Shown: positions 17,766-29,700, counted from the first letter of the stretch. The stretch: 64,000 nt of DNA from Acidobacteriota bacterium (GCA_019242475.1 JAFAVK010000034.1:1-64000), one strand, 5' to 3'. Numbers and translations: made by a program. Notes: generated by a model from the letters alone, not told the origin.

Positions 17766-18467
17766 ATGCAGAGAGAACAGTTCGCGCTGGCGACGAAGTC
17801 GAGCACGTCGCTTTTGTCTCCCCTGGAACGCCGTCTGGCGGCGCGGGTCGTGCCGCGCATCCCTTTGTGGCTAGGGACGCACCACCTGACGTTGTTGACG
17901 CTCGCGTGGTGCGCGGGGCTCGTCGCGTTCGGTTGGCTGGCGGCCGGGGATTTGCGGTGGCTGTGGGGCTCGTCCGCGATGATCGCGCTCCAGTGGGCGA
18001 CGGACTTCTTCGACGGGAAGGTCGGGAAGCACCGCGGGACGGGGCTCGTCCGCTGGGGCTTCTACATGGATCACCTGCTCGACTTCGCGTTCCTGTGCGC
18101 GGTGCTCGGCGGCTACGCGCTGGTGCTGCCCGCGGCGGCGCACCTCAGTCTCTTCCTCGTCCTCGCCGTCTTCGGCGGCTTCATGGTCAACTCCTTCCTG
18201 GCCTTCGCCGCGACGGGGCGCTTCCACATCAGCCACGGCAAGCTCGGCCCGACGGAGTTCCGCCTCGCGCTCGTCTTCATCAACTCGCTGCTCGTCTTCT
18301 ACGGCACGCGCCGGATGACGAAGGTGCTCCCTTACGTCGCCGCCTGCGGCTTCGTCGCGCTCTGCGTCCTCGCCTACCGCACGCAGCGCGAGCTGTGGCA
18401 CAAAGACATGGAGCAACTCCGCCGCCCCGCCCCCGCCGCCCCAATCGCGCAGCGCGAGGCGGCGTGA
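17766..18467 (+). CDS. CDP-alcohol phosphatidyltransferase family membrane protein
   Basis: 233 residues, about six membrane helices. The CDP-alcohol motif is present as TDFFDGKVGKHRG...GFYMDHLLD (Asp80, Asp83, Gly84, Gly98, Asp102, Asp106), but the usual AR pair is GK (87-88). All four metal-binding Asp are kept, so activity is likely. Phospholipid head-group transfer at the inner membrane is the family reaction; acceptor alcohol unknown. Stands alone between the antitoxin pair and a small gene. Confidence 0.85.
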   Translation: MQREQFALATKSSTSLLSPLERRLAARVVPRIPLWLGTHHLTLLTLAWCAGLVAFGWLAAGDLRWLWGSSAMIALQWATDFFDGKVGKHRGTGLVRWGFYMDHLLDFAFLCAVLGGYALVLPAAAHLSLFLVLAVFGGFMVNSFLAFAATGRFHISHGKLGPTEFRLALVFINSLLVFYGTRRMTKVLPYVAACGFVALCVLAYRTQRELWHKDMEQLRRPAPAAPIAQREAA

Positions 18468-18470
18468 GAG

Positions 18471-18584
18471 AAGGCAAAAGGCAAAAGGCAAACTTCAAAA
18501 GGCAAAAGTGAAAGACGAGAGCCGCCTTGTCCGGCCGTCTTCACTTTTGCCCTTTGCCTTTTGAAGTTTGCCTTTTGCCTTTTA
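18471..18584. repeat. heptamer hairpin, AAAGGCA family
   Basis: Left arm from 18471, right arm ending near 18583. Arms are AAAGGCA units around ACTTC; the right arm has one extra unit (AAAGGGC). Inner sequence GACGAGAGCCG...GCCGTCTTCA forms a second stem and is shared with 55680-55797, showing these are copies of one mobile or dispersed element. It starts four bases after the stop codon of the phosphatidyltransferase. Confidence 0.9.
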
Positions 18585-18660
18585 CCCCCCGCCTTATTAC
18601 AATTCTCCGCACAAACCGAAGCACGAAAATTCCAGAGGACAGTCCGGAGAGGAAAGCATC

Positions 18661-18921
18661 ATGGCAGAGAACGAGAACGCGGCTGCGCCCGCGGCGGAGC
18701 CGACGGTCGAGGCGGGAGAGGCGACGGCGGCGGCGTCGGCGCCAGCGCCGCAGGCGGAGGCCGCGCCCGCCGAGGAGATTACCTACCACGCCGTCGAGAA
18801 GGACGGGCAGGTCACGGCCATCTGGGAGATGCAGGGGCGCAAGCACCTCCGCACCATCGACCCGCGCTCACGCCAGGGTCAGGAGATTCTCCGCCTCTAC
18901 ACGGCCGAGCACGGAGAATAG
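18661..18921 (+). CDS. small Ala/Glu-rich hypothetical protein
   Basis: 86 residues: an Ala/Pro/Glu-rich low-complexity start (about 40 residues) then a compact C-terminal part TYHAVEKDGQVTAIWEMQGRKHLRTIDPRSRQG. GGAGAGG lies ahead of the ATG. No family recognised. A heptamer hairpin follows its stop. Confidence 0.6.
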   Translation: MAENENAAAPAAEPTVEAGEATAAASAPAPQAEAAPAEEITYHAVEKDGQVTAIWEMQGRKHLRTIDPRSRQGQEILRLYTAEHGE

Positions 18922-18927
18922 AAAGCA

Positions 18928-18974
18928 CTGAGGACTGAGCGGAAGACAAGCTGCTTCTTACACTCAGTCCTCAG
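18928..18974. repeat. short heptamer hairpin, CTGAGGA family
   Basis: CTGAGGACTGAG at 18928-18939 pairs with 18963-18974, loop 23 bases. The right arm overlaps the 3' end of the minus-strand dehydrogenase gene and supplies its last codons and TGA stop (18964-18966). Confidence 0.75.
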
Positions 18975-19905
18975 CCCTTTTAAAGAAGTCCTCGATGTTG
19001 TCCATGAGGCGGTCGGCCAGCTCCTGCTGCGCCCGGTGGCCGGCCCAGGCGACGTGGGGCGTGACGATGATGTTGGGCAGGTCGTGGTCGAGCAGCGGGT
19101 TGCCGAGGCCCGGCGGCTCGGTCGAGAGCACGTCAACGCCCGCGCCGCCGATCCTTTTTTTGCGCAGCGCGCCGGCCAGCGCCCACTCGTCAACCACCCC
19201 GCCGCGCGCGCAGTTGATCAGGAGCGCCGTCCGCTTCATCAGCGCCAACTCCTCATGCCCGATCAGGTAACGCGTCTCCTCGTTCAGCGGCACGTGAAGC
19301 GTTAACACGTCGGCGCGGCGCAGGACTTCCTCGAACGCCGTGCGCCCCTCCCTGACACTCGTCGCCCCTTTATGCTCCGAGATTAAGACCTCCATCCCGA
19401 AGGCGCGCGCGAGGCGTTCGACCCCGCGTCCGAGCGTGCCGTAGCCGACGATCCCGAGCGTCCCGCCGTGCAGGTCGCTGATCCAGTGCGTCTGTAGGCA
19501 GAACTGTTCGGAGCGGTGCCAGAGCCCCGCGCGCACGTCTTCGCGGTAGCCGAGGAGGTTGCGGCTGAGCGCGAGCGCCAACATGAAGACGTGCTCCGGC
19601 ACCGTCTCGGCCGCGTAGCCGCGGACGTTGCGGACTTCGATGCCCCGCGCGCGACAGAACTCCAGATCGATGTTGTCCGTGCCCGTGGCGACGACCGCGA
19701 TGAGCTTGAGCTTCGGCAGCCGTCCGAGCACGTCCGCGCGCAGCGGCGTCTTGTTGACGATGACGACGGTCGCCTCCTTCAGCCTCTCGACGAGTTCCTC
19801 GGGGCGCTTCTCGGCGTCGGCGTAGTAGCGCATCGTGTGCTCGAACGACGGGTCGCGCAGCGGCGCCCGCAGCGTGTGGCGTTCGAGAAAGACGATCTTC
19901 TCCAT
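18964..19905 (-). CDS. D-isomer 2-hydroxyacid dehydrogenase
   Basis: 313 residues from the ATG at 19903-19905; a longer frame to 19977 adds 24 unlikely residues. NAD-binding motif GIVGYGTLGRG, catalytic Arg in NCARGGVVDE, Glu in STEPP and His in TPHVAWA, with VVATGTDNIDLE and AETVPEHVF. Sequence type is nearest glycerate/hydroxypyruvate or phosphoglycerate-like dehydrogenases without the ACT domain. Exact substrate not resolved. The last four residues and stop lie in a heptamer repeat arm. Confidence 0.9.
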   Translation of the reverse strand: MEKIVFLERHTLRAPLRDPSFEHTMRYYADAEKRPEELVERLKEATVVIVNKTPLRADVLGRLPKLKLIAVVATGTDNIDLEFCRARGIEVRNVRGYAAETVPEHVFMLALALSRNLLGYREDVRAGLWHRSEQFCLQTHWISDLHGGTLGIVGYGTLGRGVERLARAFGMEVLISEHKGATSVREGRTAFEEVLRRADVLTLHVPLNEETRYLIGHEELALMKRTALLINCARGGVVDEWALAGALRKKRIGGAGVDVLSTEPPGLGNPLLDHDLPNIIVTPHVAWAGHRAQQELADRLMDNIEDFFKRAED

Positions 19906-19998
19906 AAGCTTTCGGAACCGTCGGGCGCGCGTGCGTGTCCAAAGTGTGGGGGCGCCGTCGTGTGCCAATCCTAACACCGTTCATCGAGGAGGCCACAC

Positions 19999-20883
19999 GT
20001 GAGTCAAATGCCTGCGCGGAAGTTCTGGTTCGACTTCGCCCTGGCGCTCTGCGGCCTGCTGCTGGCGCTGGCGGCGTGCGTGAGCGGGGCCGGGCGCGGC
20101 GGTGAAAGGCGCGTGGCTGAGCCGGAGCCGCGCCCGGCGGCGCGGGCCGAAGAGGTGAAGACCGAGCCCTACGCGGGCAAGGTGGCTTACGTCATCGTCG
20201 CCCTGTGCGACAACGTGAACCAGGGGATCGTGCCCGTCCCGGCGGCGCTCGGGAACGGCGACGACCCCGTGCGCAACCTTTACTGGGGCGCCCGCTTCGG
20301 CGTCAAGACGCACTTCAACGCCTCCCGCGAGTGGCGCGCCGTCTCGTCCGTCGAGAACCCCACGCCGAAAATCCTCGAGCGCGTCGTCTACAGGCACAAG
20401 ACTCTGGACGCGTACCTCGTCGCCGACGCCTACCGCGGTGCGGAGATCAAACAGGCGACCGTTGACTTCCTCAACGTCGCCTCGGGGAACCTCAACCCGA
20501 CGTTTGAGGACGGGGGCAAGACCTACGGGCTCGGGCGCGGCGCGGCGGCGCACCTCGTCGCCTACGTCGGCCACGACGGGCTGATGGACTTCCAGCTCCC
20601 GTCGCTGCCGAAGCGCCAGGACGACGTGCGGCGCGACGCCGTCGTCCTCGCCTGCGCCAGCAAGCAGTTCTTCGCCGCCGGCCTCAAGGAGACGGGCGCC
20701 TACCCGCTCGTCTGGACGACCAACCTGATGGCGCCCGAGGCTTACGTGCTGAAGGCCGCGCTCGACGGCTGGCTCGCGGGCGAGGGCGGCGAGGGCGTCA
20801 GGCTCCGCACCGCCAGGGCCTACGACAAGTACCAGAACTGCGGCCTGCGCGCCGCGCAAGGGCTCTTCGCCACGGGCTGGTGA
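19999..20883 (+). CDS. exported hypothetical protein with lipobox-like start
   Basis: 294 residues. Signal peptide FDFALALCGLLLALAAC with lipobox-like LAAC, then a Pro/Glu-rich linker and a globular domain: KVAYVIVALCDNVNQGIVPVP, NLYWGARFGVKTHFN, YLVADAYRGAEIKQA, CASKQFFAAGLKETGAYPLVWTTNLMAPEAY. The domain is repetitively conserved-looking and Cys-containing, but I cannot name it. GTG start with GGAGG eight bases upstream. Divergent from the dehydrogenase. Confidence 0.75.
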   Translation: MSQMPARKFWFDFALALCGLLLALAACVSGAGRGGERRVAEPEPRPAARAEEVKTEPYAGKVAYVIVALCDNVNQGIVPVPAALGNGDDPVRNLYWGARFGVKTHFNASREWRAVSSVENPTPKILERVVYRHKTLDAYLVADAYRGAEIKQATVDFLNVASGNLNPTFEDGGKTYGLGRGAAAHLVAYVGHDGLMDFQLPSLPKRQDDVRRDAVVLACASKQFFAAGLKETGAYPLVWTTNLMAPEAYVLKAALDGWLAGEGGEGVRLRTARAYDKYQNCGLRAAQGLFATGW

Positions 20884-20956
20884 CCTCGGCCCGGCCGAAA
20901 GGCGAAGGCATGAATTAACAGGGATGGACGGGATTAGGGTTTAAGGATTTGAAAGC

Positions 20957-22839
20957 TTACGGCGGCGTCACCTGCACGCGCATCCTCAACGCTCCGGCGC
21001 CGACGCCCTTCAACCCCTCCTGCGCCACGTACAGTTCGAGCAGGTATTCGCCCGGCGCGTCGGGCGCCGTGACCTCAAGCCTGAGCCCGGCCGTGTCGCC
21101 GGGCTCCATGTCGAAGGGGAGGCGCGCCGCCGCCTCCCTGGAATCGACCGGCCCGCCTTCAACACTCAACCAGCGCGCGCGCAGCGAGACGGCATAGCGC
21201 CCGGCCGCGTCGCCGACGGCCGGCCACGTCTCGCCGCCGACGTTGCGGACGATGACCTCGAAGCCCCGCCCGTCGCCCGCGTTTAAAGAGACGGGAAGCT
21301 CGCGCGCGGAGAGTTGCGCGCGCAGGCCCTCCGCCTGAAGCGGCGCGGGGCGTGCGCTCAAGTTCGTCGGCTCGGCGGCGTAGAGGATGTAGTTGGTCGA
21401 GCGCGCGAGCATGCGGCAGTTCGCACAAGTATCCTCCGTGCTGACGACGACCGCGCCCGGCGGCGGCTCATCTGTTGACAGACGGACGAAGCGCGCGGCC
21501 TCGACGCCGCGGAGCGCGCCGTGCCAGAGCGCCTGTATGTAGCCCGAGTGCCCCGGCGGGTCGTAGAGGTAGACCGTGCCGCCCCGCGCGGCTTCGAGCG
21601 CGGGCGCGAGTATCTTCGAGGGGAAGCGCGCGTCGAAGACGTACCAGCGCTCCGGCGGCCGCGCGTGGAACCGCCACTGGAAGTAAGCCCCCTGCGCGAC
21701 GAGCAGCACGACGAAGGCGTACAGCGCGATCCTCATCTTCCGCCCGTCAGACATCCGCGCGACGGCCGGCGCCGACAGTACGTGCAGGAAGACCGGGAAG
21801 GCGATCAGCCTCAACTGCGGGAAGTCGTTCACGGTGAGCGCGGCCGGCACGACCGACGCGGCGAGCGCGTAGAGCAGGAACCGCCACCACGCGTCGCGCC
21901 TGTGCTCCCTTAACACAAGGTAGAGCCCGAAGGCCGCGAGCACGACCGTCGCCGCGAGCAGCGCGGGCGAGTCCGGCAGGTGGTCGCGTATGTTCTGCTC
22001 GCCCGTCACGAGCCAGCGCCAGGGGTTTACGTCCGCGAGGTAGTGCAGCGCGAACGCGCGCGCGTCCTCCGCGAAACCGCTCTGCGGCGTGACGTACGTG
22101 ATGAGCCTGAACCGCCCCGCGAGCGCGCCCGGGTGCCGCAGCGAATAGACGAGCAAGGGGACGAGCGTGACCGCGTAAGCCGCCCACGTCCACACCACGC
22201 GCGCGAGGTTGCGCCGCGTCAGGAAGAACGCGAGCCCCGCGGCCAGCAGCGGCGCGAGCAGCCTCCCCACCGAATACGTGTACGTCAGCAGCGCCAGCGC
22301 GCACGCGAGCGCCAGCACGTCCGAAGCGCCCCACCTCTCCTTTACCGCCGCGCGCCTGAGCGCCAGCAGGAACAGCACGCACGCCAGAGGGTACGCCGCC
22401 ACCTCGAAGACCAGGCGGCTCGACTCGTACAGCCACGGCGTCAACAGTGCCGAGCAAGTCACGACCGCGCACGCCTCCGCCCTCCGCGTCAACCTCCACG
22501 CCAGAAACCCCAACAGCACCGCCGCCAACGCCCCCAACGCCGCGCTCAACAACCTCGCCGACGCGACGCCCGGCCCCGTCACCCTGAACACCGCGGCCAA
22601 CAAATAAACGTACGTCGGGTTCTTATAATCCCCGAACGCCGTGAAGTAGAGCGGCCACGCCTCGCCGTGCTCATCCCTCCCCGTCTGAGCCACGGTCAGC
22701 GCGTTGTAAGCGATGGAAGACTCGTCGATGTAGAACCCCGGCGGGTTACTCGGCACGTCAACCGCGTACAGCGCGAACGCCAGCACGCACACGGCCGCGG
22801 CCGTCGCGAGGCGTCGCGCTCTTGCGGCGTGCCCTGTCT

Positions 22840-22843
<4 letters not shown>
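20957..22843 (-). CDS. GT39/ArnT-like membrane glycosyltransferase with C-terminal periplasmic domain
   Basis: 628 residues from GTG 22841-22843, which overlaps the NtrC stop as GTGA. The first helix (ATAAAVCVLAFALYAV) leads to NPPGFYIDESSIAYNALTVAQTG, the acidic loop of GT-C mannosyl/arabinosyl-type transferases, and then about 11 membrane helices to residue ~410. The rest is periplasmic: an alpha/beta part (VYLYDPPGHSG) and a beta-sandwich (VIVRNVGGETWPAVG). Likely transfers a sugar from a polyprenyl-phosphate donor outside the membrane; acceptor unknown. Coupling to a regulator gene is unusual. Confidence 0.85.
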
Positions 22844-24246
<1,403 letters not shown>

Positions 24247-24262
24247 CATTACCTCAGAAAAA

Positions 24263-24339
24263 AATGATGAATGATGAGTGATGAATGATGAATTAAGAAC
24301 TGTCTTTAATTCATCATTCATCACTCAGCATTCATCATT
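24263..24339. repeat. heptamer hairpin, TGATGAR family
   Basis: 34-base arms (24263-24296 and 24306-24339) with one mismatch and a 9-base loop. Lies between the end of the 341-residue protein gene and the NtrC start. Confidence 0.88.
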
Positions 24340-24366
24340 CATTCTACCCCGGCGGCGGGGCGGCGG

Positions 24367-25392
24367 TCACTTGACGGCGGCTGAGTCTTTGGGCTTGAGC
24401 AGGCGGCGGCCGTCGGGCGCGGGGGCGGGGCGGGCGCGCTCGGCCGTGACGAGGAGCGTGTAGTCGTCCGACTCGAAGCCGGCGACGCGGACGTAGACCT
24501 CGGCGCGGTTAAGGTCTTCGGACGCGGGCAGGCTCCCCATGTAGACGATGCGGCCGTCGGGGATGACGCCCCAGAGCACGTAGACGGAGGCGCCGACGGC
24601 CGAGGGGAGCGGCACGCCGCGGAAGTTGAGGCGGACGTAGGCGCGGTTGGAGTTGAGCGTGGCGCGCGCCGCGCCGCGCGCGTTCGGCGCGGGCGTGTCG
24701 CCGACCAGCTCGATGACGCGGCCGCCGCCCTGCGCGGCGAGCGCGTCATCGACCTCGGCGTAGAAGTCGCCCGAAGTCATGCGGGGCCGCGGGCGCGGGC
24801 TCGCGGGGGCGGGCGGCAGGGGCGCGGGAGGAGGGTTGTTCGTTCTGCCCGTGTCGTTGGCCGTGTCGGGCGCGGCCGGCGCGGGCGACGGCTTCGGCGG
24901 GTAGAGCGCGGCGGCCTCGTCGGCGCGGGTGGTGAGCACGGGGTCGCCGGGGCGCTCGACCCCGGCGGAGGTCTCGGCGGTGACGATGACGCCGTAGCGC
25001 TCGAACCCCGCGGGGCGGTCGAAGGCGAGGCCGCCGTTGCCGCGCTCGTCGCGGAGCAGCTCGCCGAGGCGCAGGACGCGCCCGCCGCTCACGGCCCAGA
25101 CGACGTAGGTGGTCGCGGCCTCGGCGACCGTCTGCGGCTCGGGCAGGTTGAGGGCGGTGAGGCGAGCGCGGCCGCCGCCCGCGCTCGCCTCAATCGTCAA
25201 CTGCCCCGTGGCGCGCGTCGTCAGGGAGCGCAGACGTATGTCCACGCGCTCGGCCTGCGCGCGTGCGGCGGCCGGCGCCTTCGGCCGCGAGCCCGCAGCC
25301 GCGTCCGGGTCGAGGCCCGCGGCGAGGACGAGCCCCGCGACCAGGACGCACGCGCACGCGACCAGACGCCGAACCTGTCGATGCTTGCTCAT
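24367..25392 (-). CDS. exported protein with two RskA-C-like domains
   Basis: 341 residues. Signal peptide (CACVLVAGLVLAAG), then two similar beta-rich domains: TTYVVWAVSGGRVLRLGEL with FERYGVIVTAE, and ASVYVLWGVIPDGRIVYMGSL with FESDDYTLLVTAE. They are joined by a Pro-rich linker. Each resembles the C-terminal domain of anti-sigma-K factors, but there is no N-terminal anti-sigma zinc domain or membrane helix after the signal, so it is not a standard anti-sigma factor. Function unknown; upstream of the NtrC gene on the same strand. Confidence 0.7.
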   Translation of the reverse strand: MSKHRQVRRLVACACVLVAGLVLAAGLDPDAAAGSRPKAPAAARAQAERVDIRLRSLTTRATGQLTIEASAGGGRARLTALNLPEPQTVAEAATTYVVWAVSGGRVLRLGELLRDERGNGGLAFDRPAGFERYGVIVTAETSAGVERPGDPVLTTRADEAAALYPPKPSPAPAAPDTANDTGRTNNPPPAPLPPAPASPRPRPRMTSGDFYAEVDDALAAQGGGRVIELVGDTPAPNARGAARATLNSNRAYVRLNFRGVPLPSAVGASVYVLWGVIPDGRIVYMGSLPASEDLNRAEVYVRVAGFESDDYTLLVTAERARPAPAPDGRRLLKPKDSAAVK

Positions 25393-25565
25393 AAAGGTTG
25401 GAGAAGGTCTTCCGTCCGTTGATGTGAAAGCGCGTGCGAGATTATCACCGGCGCCGTTAAAAGCAAGAGTTATTTAGCGGGAAGGGACTAGCGTCTGAGA
25501 ACATTCGTGCGGGCGCGTTACGTTTCGCGGGGGGGCGTCACACACAGGTGCAAGTAGGGAAAGCA

Positions 25566-25584
25566 GCGCGGCGTCACGCCGCGC
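25566..25584 (+). other. 5'-leader hairpin
   Basis: GCGCGGCG-TCA-CGCCGCGC, a perfect 8-base stem 43 bases before the start of the exported propeller-like gene. No U-tract. Confidence 0.5.
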
Positions 25585-25626
25585 CGGCGCCCGCCACCAA
25601 CACACCCACGAAAGGACGTACGCCCC

Positions 25627-26529
25627 ATGAAGCGGACACTCGTTTTAACGCCCCTGACACTCAGCCTCCTCCTCCTTCTCATCGTGCCGCGCGCCGCCGC
25701 GCAGGTGAGGGGTAAGATCGTCAAGAGCGGCCCCGCGCTGCCGGCCGGTAACATTCCGCCCCTCATACATGACGTAGCCGTGCCGGTGCCCACGGTGGCG
25801 GTCAACATCGTCGCCACCGTGGGCGGCACGGTCGTTACCGTCAAAGCCCTGAACGGGGCCGTCACCAGCACGCAGACGCCCGCGCTTTCAAACCAACCGA
25901 TGTACAGGTTCATCGGCATGACCGTCGTCGGAGGCAAGCTCTACGCCCTGACTTCGGCCACCGCGCCCGAGCAGCCCGCGAACCGCTCGCGCCTCTTCAC
26001 CATCACGGGGTCGAACACTACGCTCACCCCGGTGGCGACGCTCTCGCCGGCCGGCGTGTGCGGCGGGGAAGGCGACATCGCCTACGACAAGTCCGCCAAC
26101 ATGATGTACGCGACCTGCCTGGACAGCGGCGGCGTGTGGAGGCTGGTCACGATAAACCTCGGGTCGGGCGCCGTCACGCCCGTCGGCCCGATGCCCGTCA
26201 TGGTGGGGCAGCCGCCGCAATACGCCGGCCTCGCGTTCAGCCCCACGGGAGAACTCTACGCGCTCGACACGATGAACAGGCGGCTCTTCAAGCTGGACAA
26301 ACAGAACCCGGCCAACAACTATTCGATGCTCACGCTGAGCGCGCCGTGGCAGTTGCCGAACCCGTCCGCCACGGGCGGCCTGGGGTTCAACGACGTGGGC
26401 GGGCTCTACGCGTCCTTCGGGGGCGCGCTGGTGAGTATCAACACCTTGACCGGAGAGGTGGCCCATATAGGCGCCGGCGCCTACACGGCGCTGGTCGCCT
26501 CGGGCGGCGGTCTCTACGTGGCACAGTAA
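25627..26529 (+). CDS. exported beta-propeller-like protein
   Basis: 300 residues with a Sec signal peptide (cleaved after AAAQ). The mature part has repeated propeller-like blades: MYRFIGMTVVGGKLYALTS, GEGDIAYDKSANMMYATC, YAGLAFSPTGELYALDTMNRRLFKLD, TGGLGFNDVGGLYASFGGALVSINTLTGEV. This matches secreted NHL/SMP-30-like or DUF6923-like propellers. No catalytic residues recognised. GAAAGGACG precedes the ATG. Ends before a bidirectional terminator. Confidence 0.7.
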   Translation: MKRTLVLTPLTLSLLLLLIVPRAAAQVRGKIVKSGPALPAGNIPPLIHDVAVPVPTVAVNIVATVGGTVVTVKALNGAVTSTQTPALSNQPMYRFIGMTVVGGKLYALTSATAPEQPANRSRLFTITGSNTTLTPVATLSPAGVCGGEGDIAYDKSANMMYATCLDSGGVWRLVTINLGSGAVTPVGPMPVMVGQPPQYAGLAFSPTGELYALDTMNRRLFKLDKQNPANNYSMLTLSAPWQLPNPSATGGLGFNDVGGLYASFGGALVSINTLTGEVAHIGAGAYTALVASGGGLYVAQ

Positions 26530-26646
26530 CTAGGCGCCGCAACTGCGACTATCCATAGGATAAATAAGGGAATTTGTGGCCCCGCGGCCGCCGCCCGCGC
26601 CCCCGCAGGTGCCGGCCGCGACGCCGCAGAGGCCGATTGCGGCCCC

Positions 26647-26693
26647 AAAAGGCGGCGGCGCGACCCGGGTGGGCCGCGCCGCCGCCTTCCTTT
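26647..26693. terminator. bidirectional rho-independent terminator
   Basis: GGCGGCGGCGCG (26651-26662) pairs perfectly with 26675-26686; TTCCTTT follows on the plus strand and TTTT on the minus strand. It separates the convergent propeller gene and the giant repeat protein. Confidence 0.8.
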
Positions 26694-26718
26694 GACCCGA
26701 CGGCCGGAGCCGGCGTTA

Positions 26719-29700
26719 CTACTGCCCGAACCTCTTCCGGTACTCGATGGAGTCGAGGAAAGCCTTGACCATCTCGGCCCGGACGAAGTCGCCGCCGAAC
26801 TCGTTGAGCTTCGAGAGCCAGAAGTTGTAGCCGTCGAAGTTCGTGTCCGGCGCGGAGTCGGGGTTGCGCCGGAGGTAGCCGTAGTACTGCATCAGCACGA
26901 AGGCGCGGTTCGACTGCCGGCGTGAGAACTCGGCGTTCTCCGCCACGGCGCGCAAGACCTCGGCGCGCGTCTTCCTCGACTGTTCGAGGTCGGAGACGAG
27001 CTGGTCGCGCTCGGCCTGCGTCAGCGCGCCGCCGAGGCCGGGCGCGAGCGGGTCGTAGGTGTTGGCGTTGAGCGCGTCCACGAACTGCCCGTTGCCCATC
27101 CCGCCGTAGGCGGCGACGAACTCGGGGCGCGCGACGAACTGCGCCACGAACGCCTGCTTGTTCGCCTCCAACCGCCCCGCCCAGTCGCCGACGCCGACCT
27201 GCACGCCGCGGCCGATCTCCTGCGTGTCGCCGAGGAACGTGCGCCAGCGCTGGCGCGCGCCCGCGTCGAAGGCCGCCTGGTTCAGGCGGTAGACGAGGTA
27301 GCCGGTCTGCTGGAACTCGATGGAGAGGAAGAAGGCCGCCGAGACGTTGATCCGCTTCCCCTCGCGGCACCCCGCGTCCGCCCCGCACTGCTCGATCTCC
27401 CCCGTCCAGAAGTCGAGACCCGACTGGTCGGGCTCGCGGTTGAGGAAGTCGTGGTAGTGCTGCCGGACGAAGAAGCGCGCGTCGTCGAGCGGGTTGGCCT
27501 GCGACGCCTCTTCGGCGCCGTCGATGGTGACGGTGGCGGTCGCGGGCGTGCCGACCACGGCGCCCGTGGCCGAGCCGAGCGTGACGAGGAAAGTCTCGTC
27601 CGGCTCGGTGATGGCGTCGTCGTTGACGAGCACGGCGAGCGTCTTCTCGGTCTCGCCCGGCGCGAAGCGCAGCGTGCCGAGCGTGAGGCCGTAGTCGGAC
27701 ATCTCGGTGGCCGTCCCGTCGGCCGTCGAGTAGGTGACCGTGGCCGCGGCCGAGGCGTCGCCCCCGCGCATCACCTTCATCAAGACCTGGCCGGCGCCCT
27801 CCGCGACCTCGTAGTTCGCCGCCGCGAGGTGGAAGAACGGCTGGTCGTCGTCGTGGATGATGATGGTCGCCGCGGCGGGCGTGCCCAACGCCGCGCCGCC
27901 CGTCACGCCGCTCAGCCGCAGGCTGACGGTCTCGTCCGGCTCCTGCGTGCCGTCGTCGATGATGGGGACGTTGAAGGTCTTGCTCGTCTCGCCGCCGGCG
28001 AAGGTGAGCGTCCCCGACGTGGCCGTGTAGTCCTGCCCGGCCTTCGCCGTCCCGTCCGTGGCCTCGTAGTTGACCGTGACGCCCTCGCTCATGCCGCCCG
28101 TGCGGCTGACCGTGACGGCGACGGAGCCCGCGCCTTCCGCGACCGTGTAGGCGGCCGCGCTGAAGACGAGGGTGCCCGGCGCGTCGTTGTCCTTGATGGT
28201 GACGGTCGCCGCCGAGGGCGTGCCGTACTTGGCGCCGCCCGTCGCGTTGCCCAGCAGCAGCGTGATGGTCTCGTCCGACTCGGCGACCGCGTCGTCGATG
28301 ACGGCGAGGTTGAAGGTCTTGCTCGTCTCGCCCTCGGCGAAGGTGAGCGTGCCGGAGGCGGCCGTGTAGTCCTGCCCCGCCTTCGCCGTCACGTCGGCGG
28401 TCGCGTAATCGACCGAGACGGTGCCGCTCGCGCCGCCGAGGCGTTTGACGGTGACGGCGAGCGGGCCGGCGCCCTCCGTGACGGTGTAGGCCGCCGCGTC
28501 GAAGACGAACCCGCCCGGCGCGTCGTTGTTGCGGATGGTGCCGACGGCCTGCGGGGAGGCGATGTAGCCGCCCACCGGGTTGGTCATGTTCACGTAGAAG
28601 TACTCGTCCGGCTCGACCGTGTAGTCGCCGTTGACCTTGACGGTGAACGTGCCGGTGGTACTGCCCGCGGGGATGGTCACCGTGCCGGAGGCCGCGACGT
28701 AGTCGCTCCCGGCGGTGGCCGTGCCGTTGGCCGTCGCGTAGTTGATCGAGACGTCCTCGACCGTCAGGTTCGTGATGGAGACGGTGAAGGTCAGGTCGGC
28801 GGTGCCCGTGTCCGTCTCCGTCATCGACGGGTTGTTGACGTAGATGTAGGGCTTCGAGTCGTCGTCGTAGATGGTCAGCGTGGCCGTTGACGGCGAGCCG
28901 AGCGTGGCCCCGCCGGGGCCGCTGAGCGTGAGGTTGATCGTCTCGGAACCCTCGTAGAGGTTGTCGTTCGTGATGGGGACGTTGAAGGTCTTGCTCGTCT
29001 CGCCGCCGGCGAAGGTGAGCGTCCCCGACGTGGCCGTGTAGTCCTGCCCGGCCTTCGCCGTCCCGTCCGAGGTCGCGTAGTTGACCGTGGCCGGCGCGGT
29101 CGAGTCGCCCGAGCGCGTCACGCTGACCGTGGCGTTCTGCCCGTACTCGTTGACCGTGTAGTTGGAGAGCGTGAACTTCACCTTCGTCGGGATCACCTCG
29201 TTCGAGGGCACGAGCGAGGTGCGGACGAGGAAGATCTGGTTGCCCGGCGACGCCCCGGCGCCGGTGTAGCTGTTCGGGCCGGTGCGGAAGGCGAGGCCGT
29301 TGGCGCCCCAGCGGACGAGGCTCGTCGGCTGGGCGGCGATGCCCGGCACCTGCACCGAGCCGAGCGGGCGGAAGGTGTCGATGTCGAACGCCTTGAGCGT
29401 CAGCGTCACCGGGGTGGAGCCGCTGTAGTAGTCCGAGCCGAGGAGGAAGTAGACGCGGCCGTTGGCCGGGTCGGGCGCGACGAGGTTGTAATAGGTCTGG
29501 ACGGCGAACTTCCCGATGAGGTTACCGGTGGCCGCGTCGTAGACCTGTCCCGAAGGCATGTAGATGCGCCCGCCCGCCAGGCGGAAGTCGCCGCTGGCGC
29601 CGGCGGGCGTGGCGGTGACGTTGGCGGCCCCCTGCGCATCGACGGTCATCTTCAGGAGGTTGCTGGACGAGCTGGACGTAGCGTAGAGCGTGTCGGCCGC

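Noticed and set aside
24247..24324. Upstream extension of the NtrC reading frame (26 residues)
   Set aside because: Encoded by the TGATGAR hairpin; a proper ribosome site exists for the ATG at 24246.
24263..24339. Simple rho-independent terminator as full explanation of heptamer hairpins
   Set aside because: Most lack U-tracts, several overlap coding sequence or lie in leaders, and arm periodicity is not needed for termination; termination may still be a side effect.
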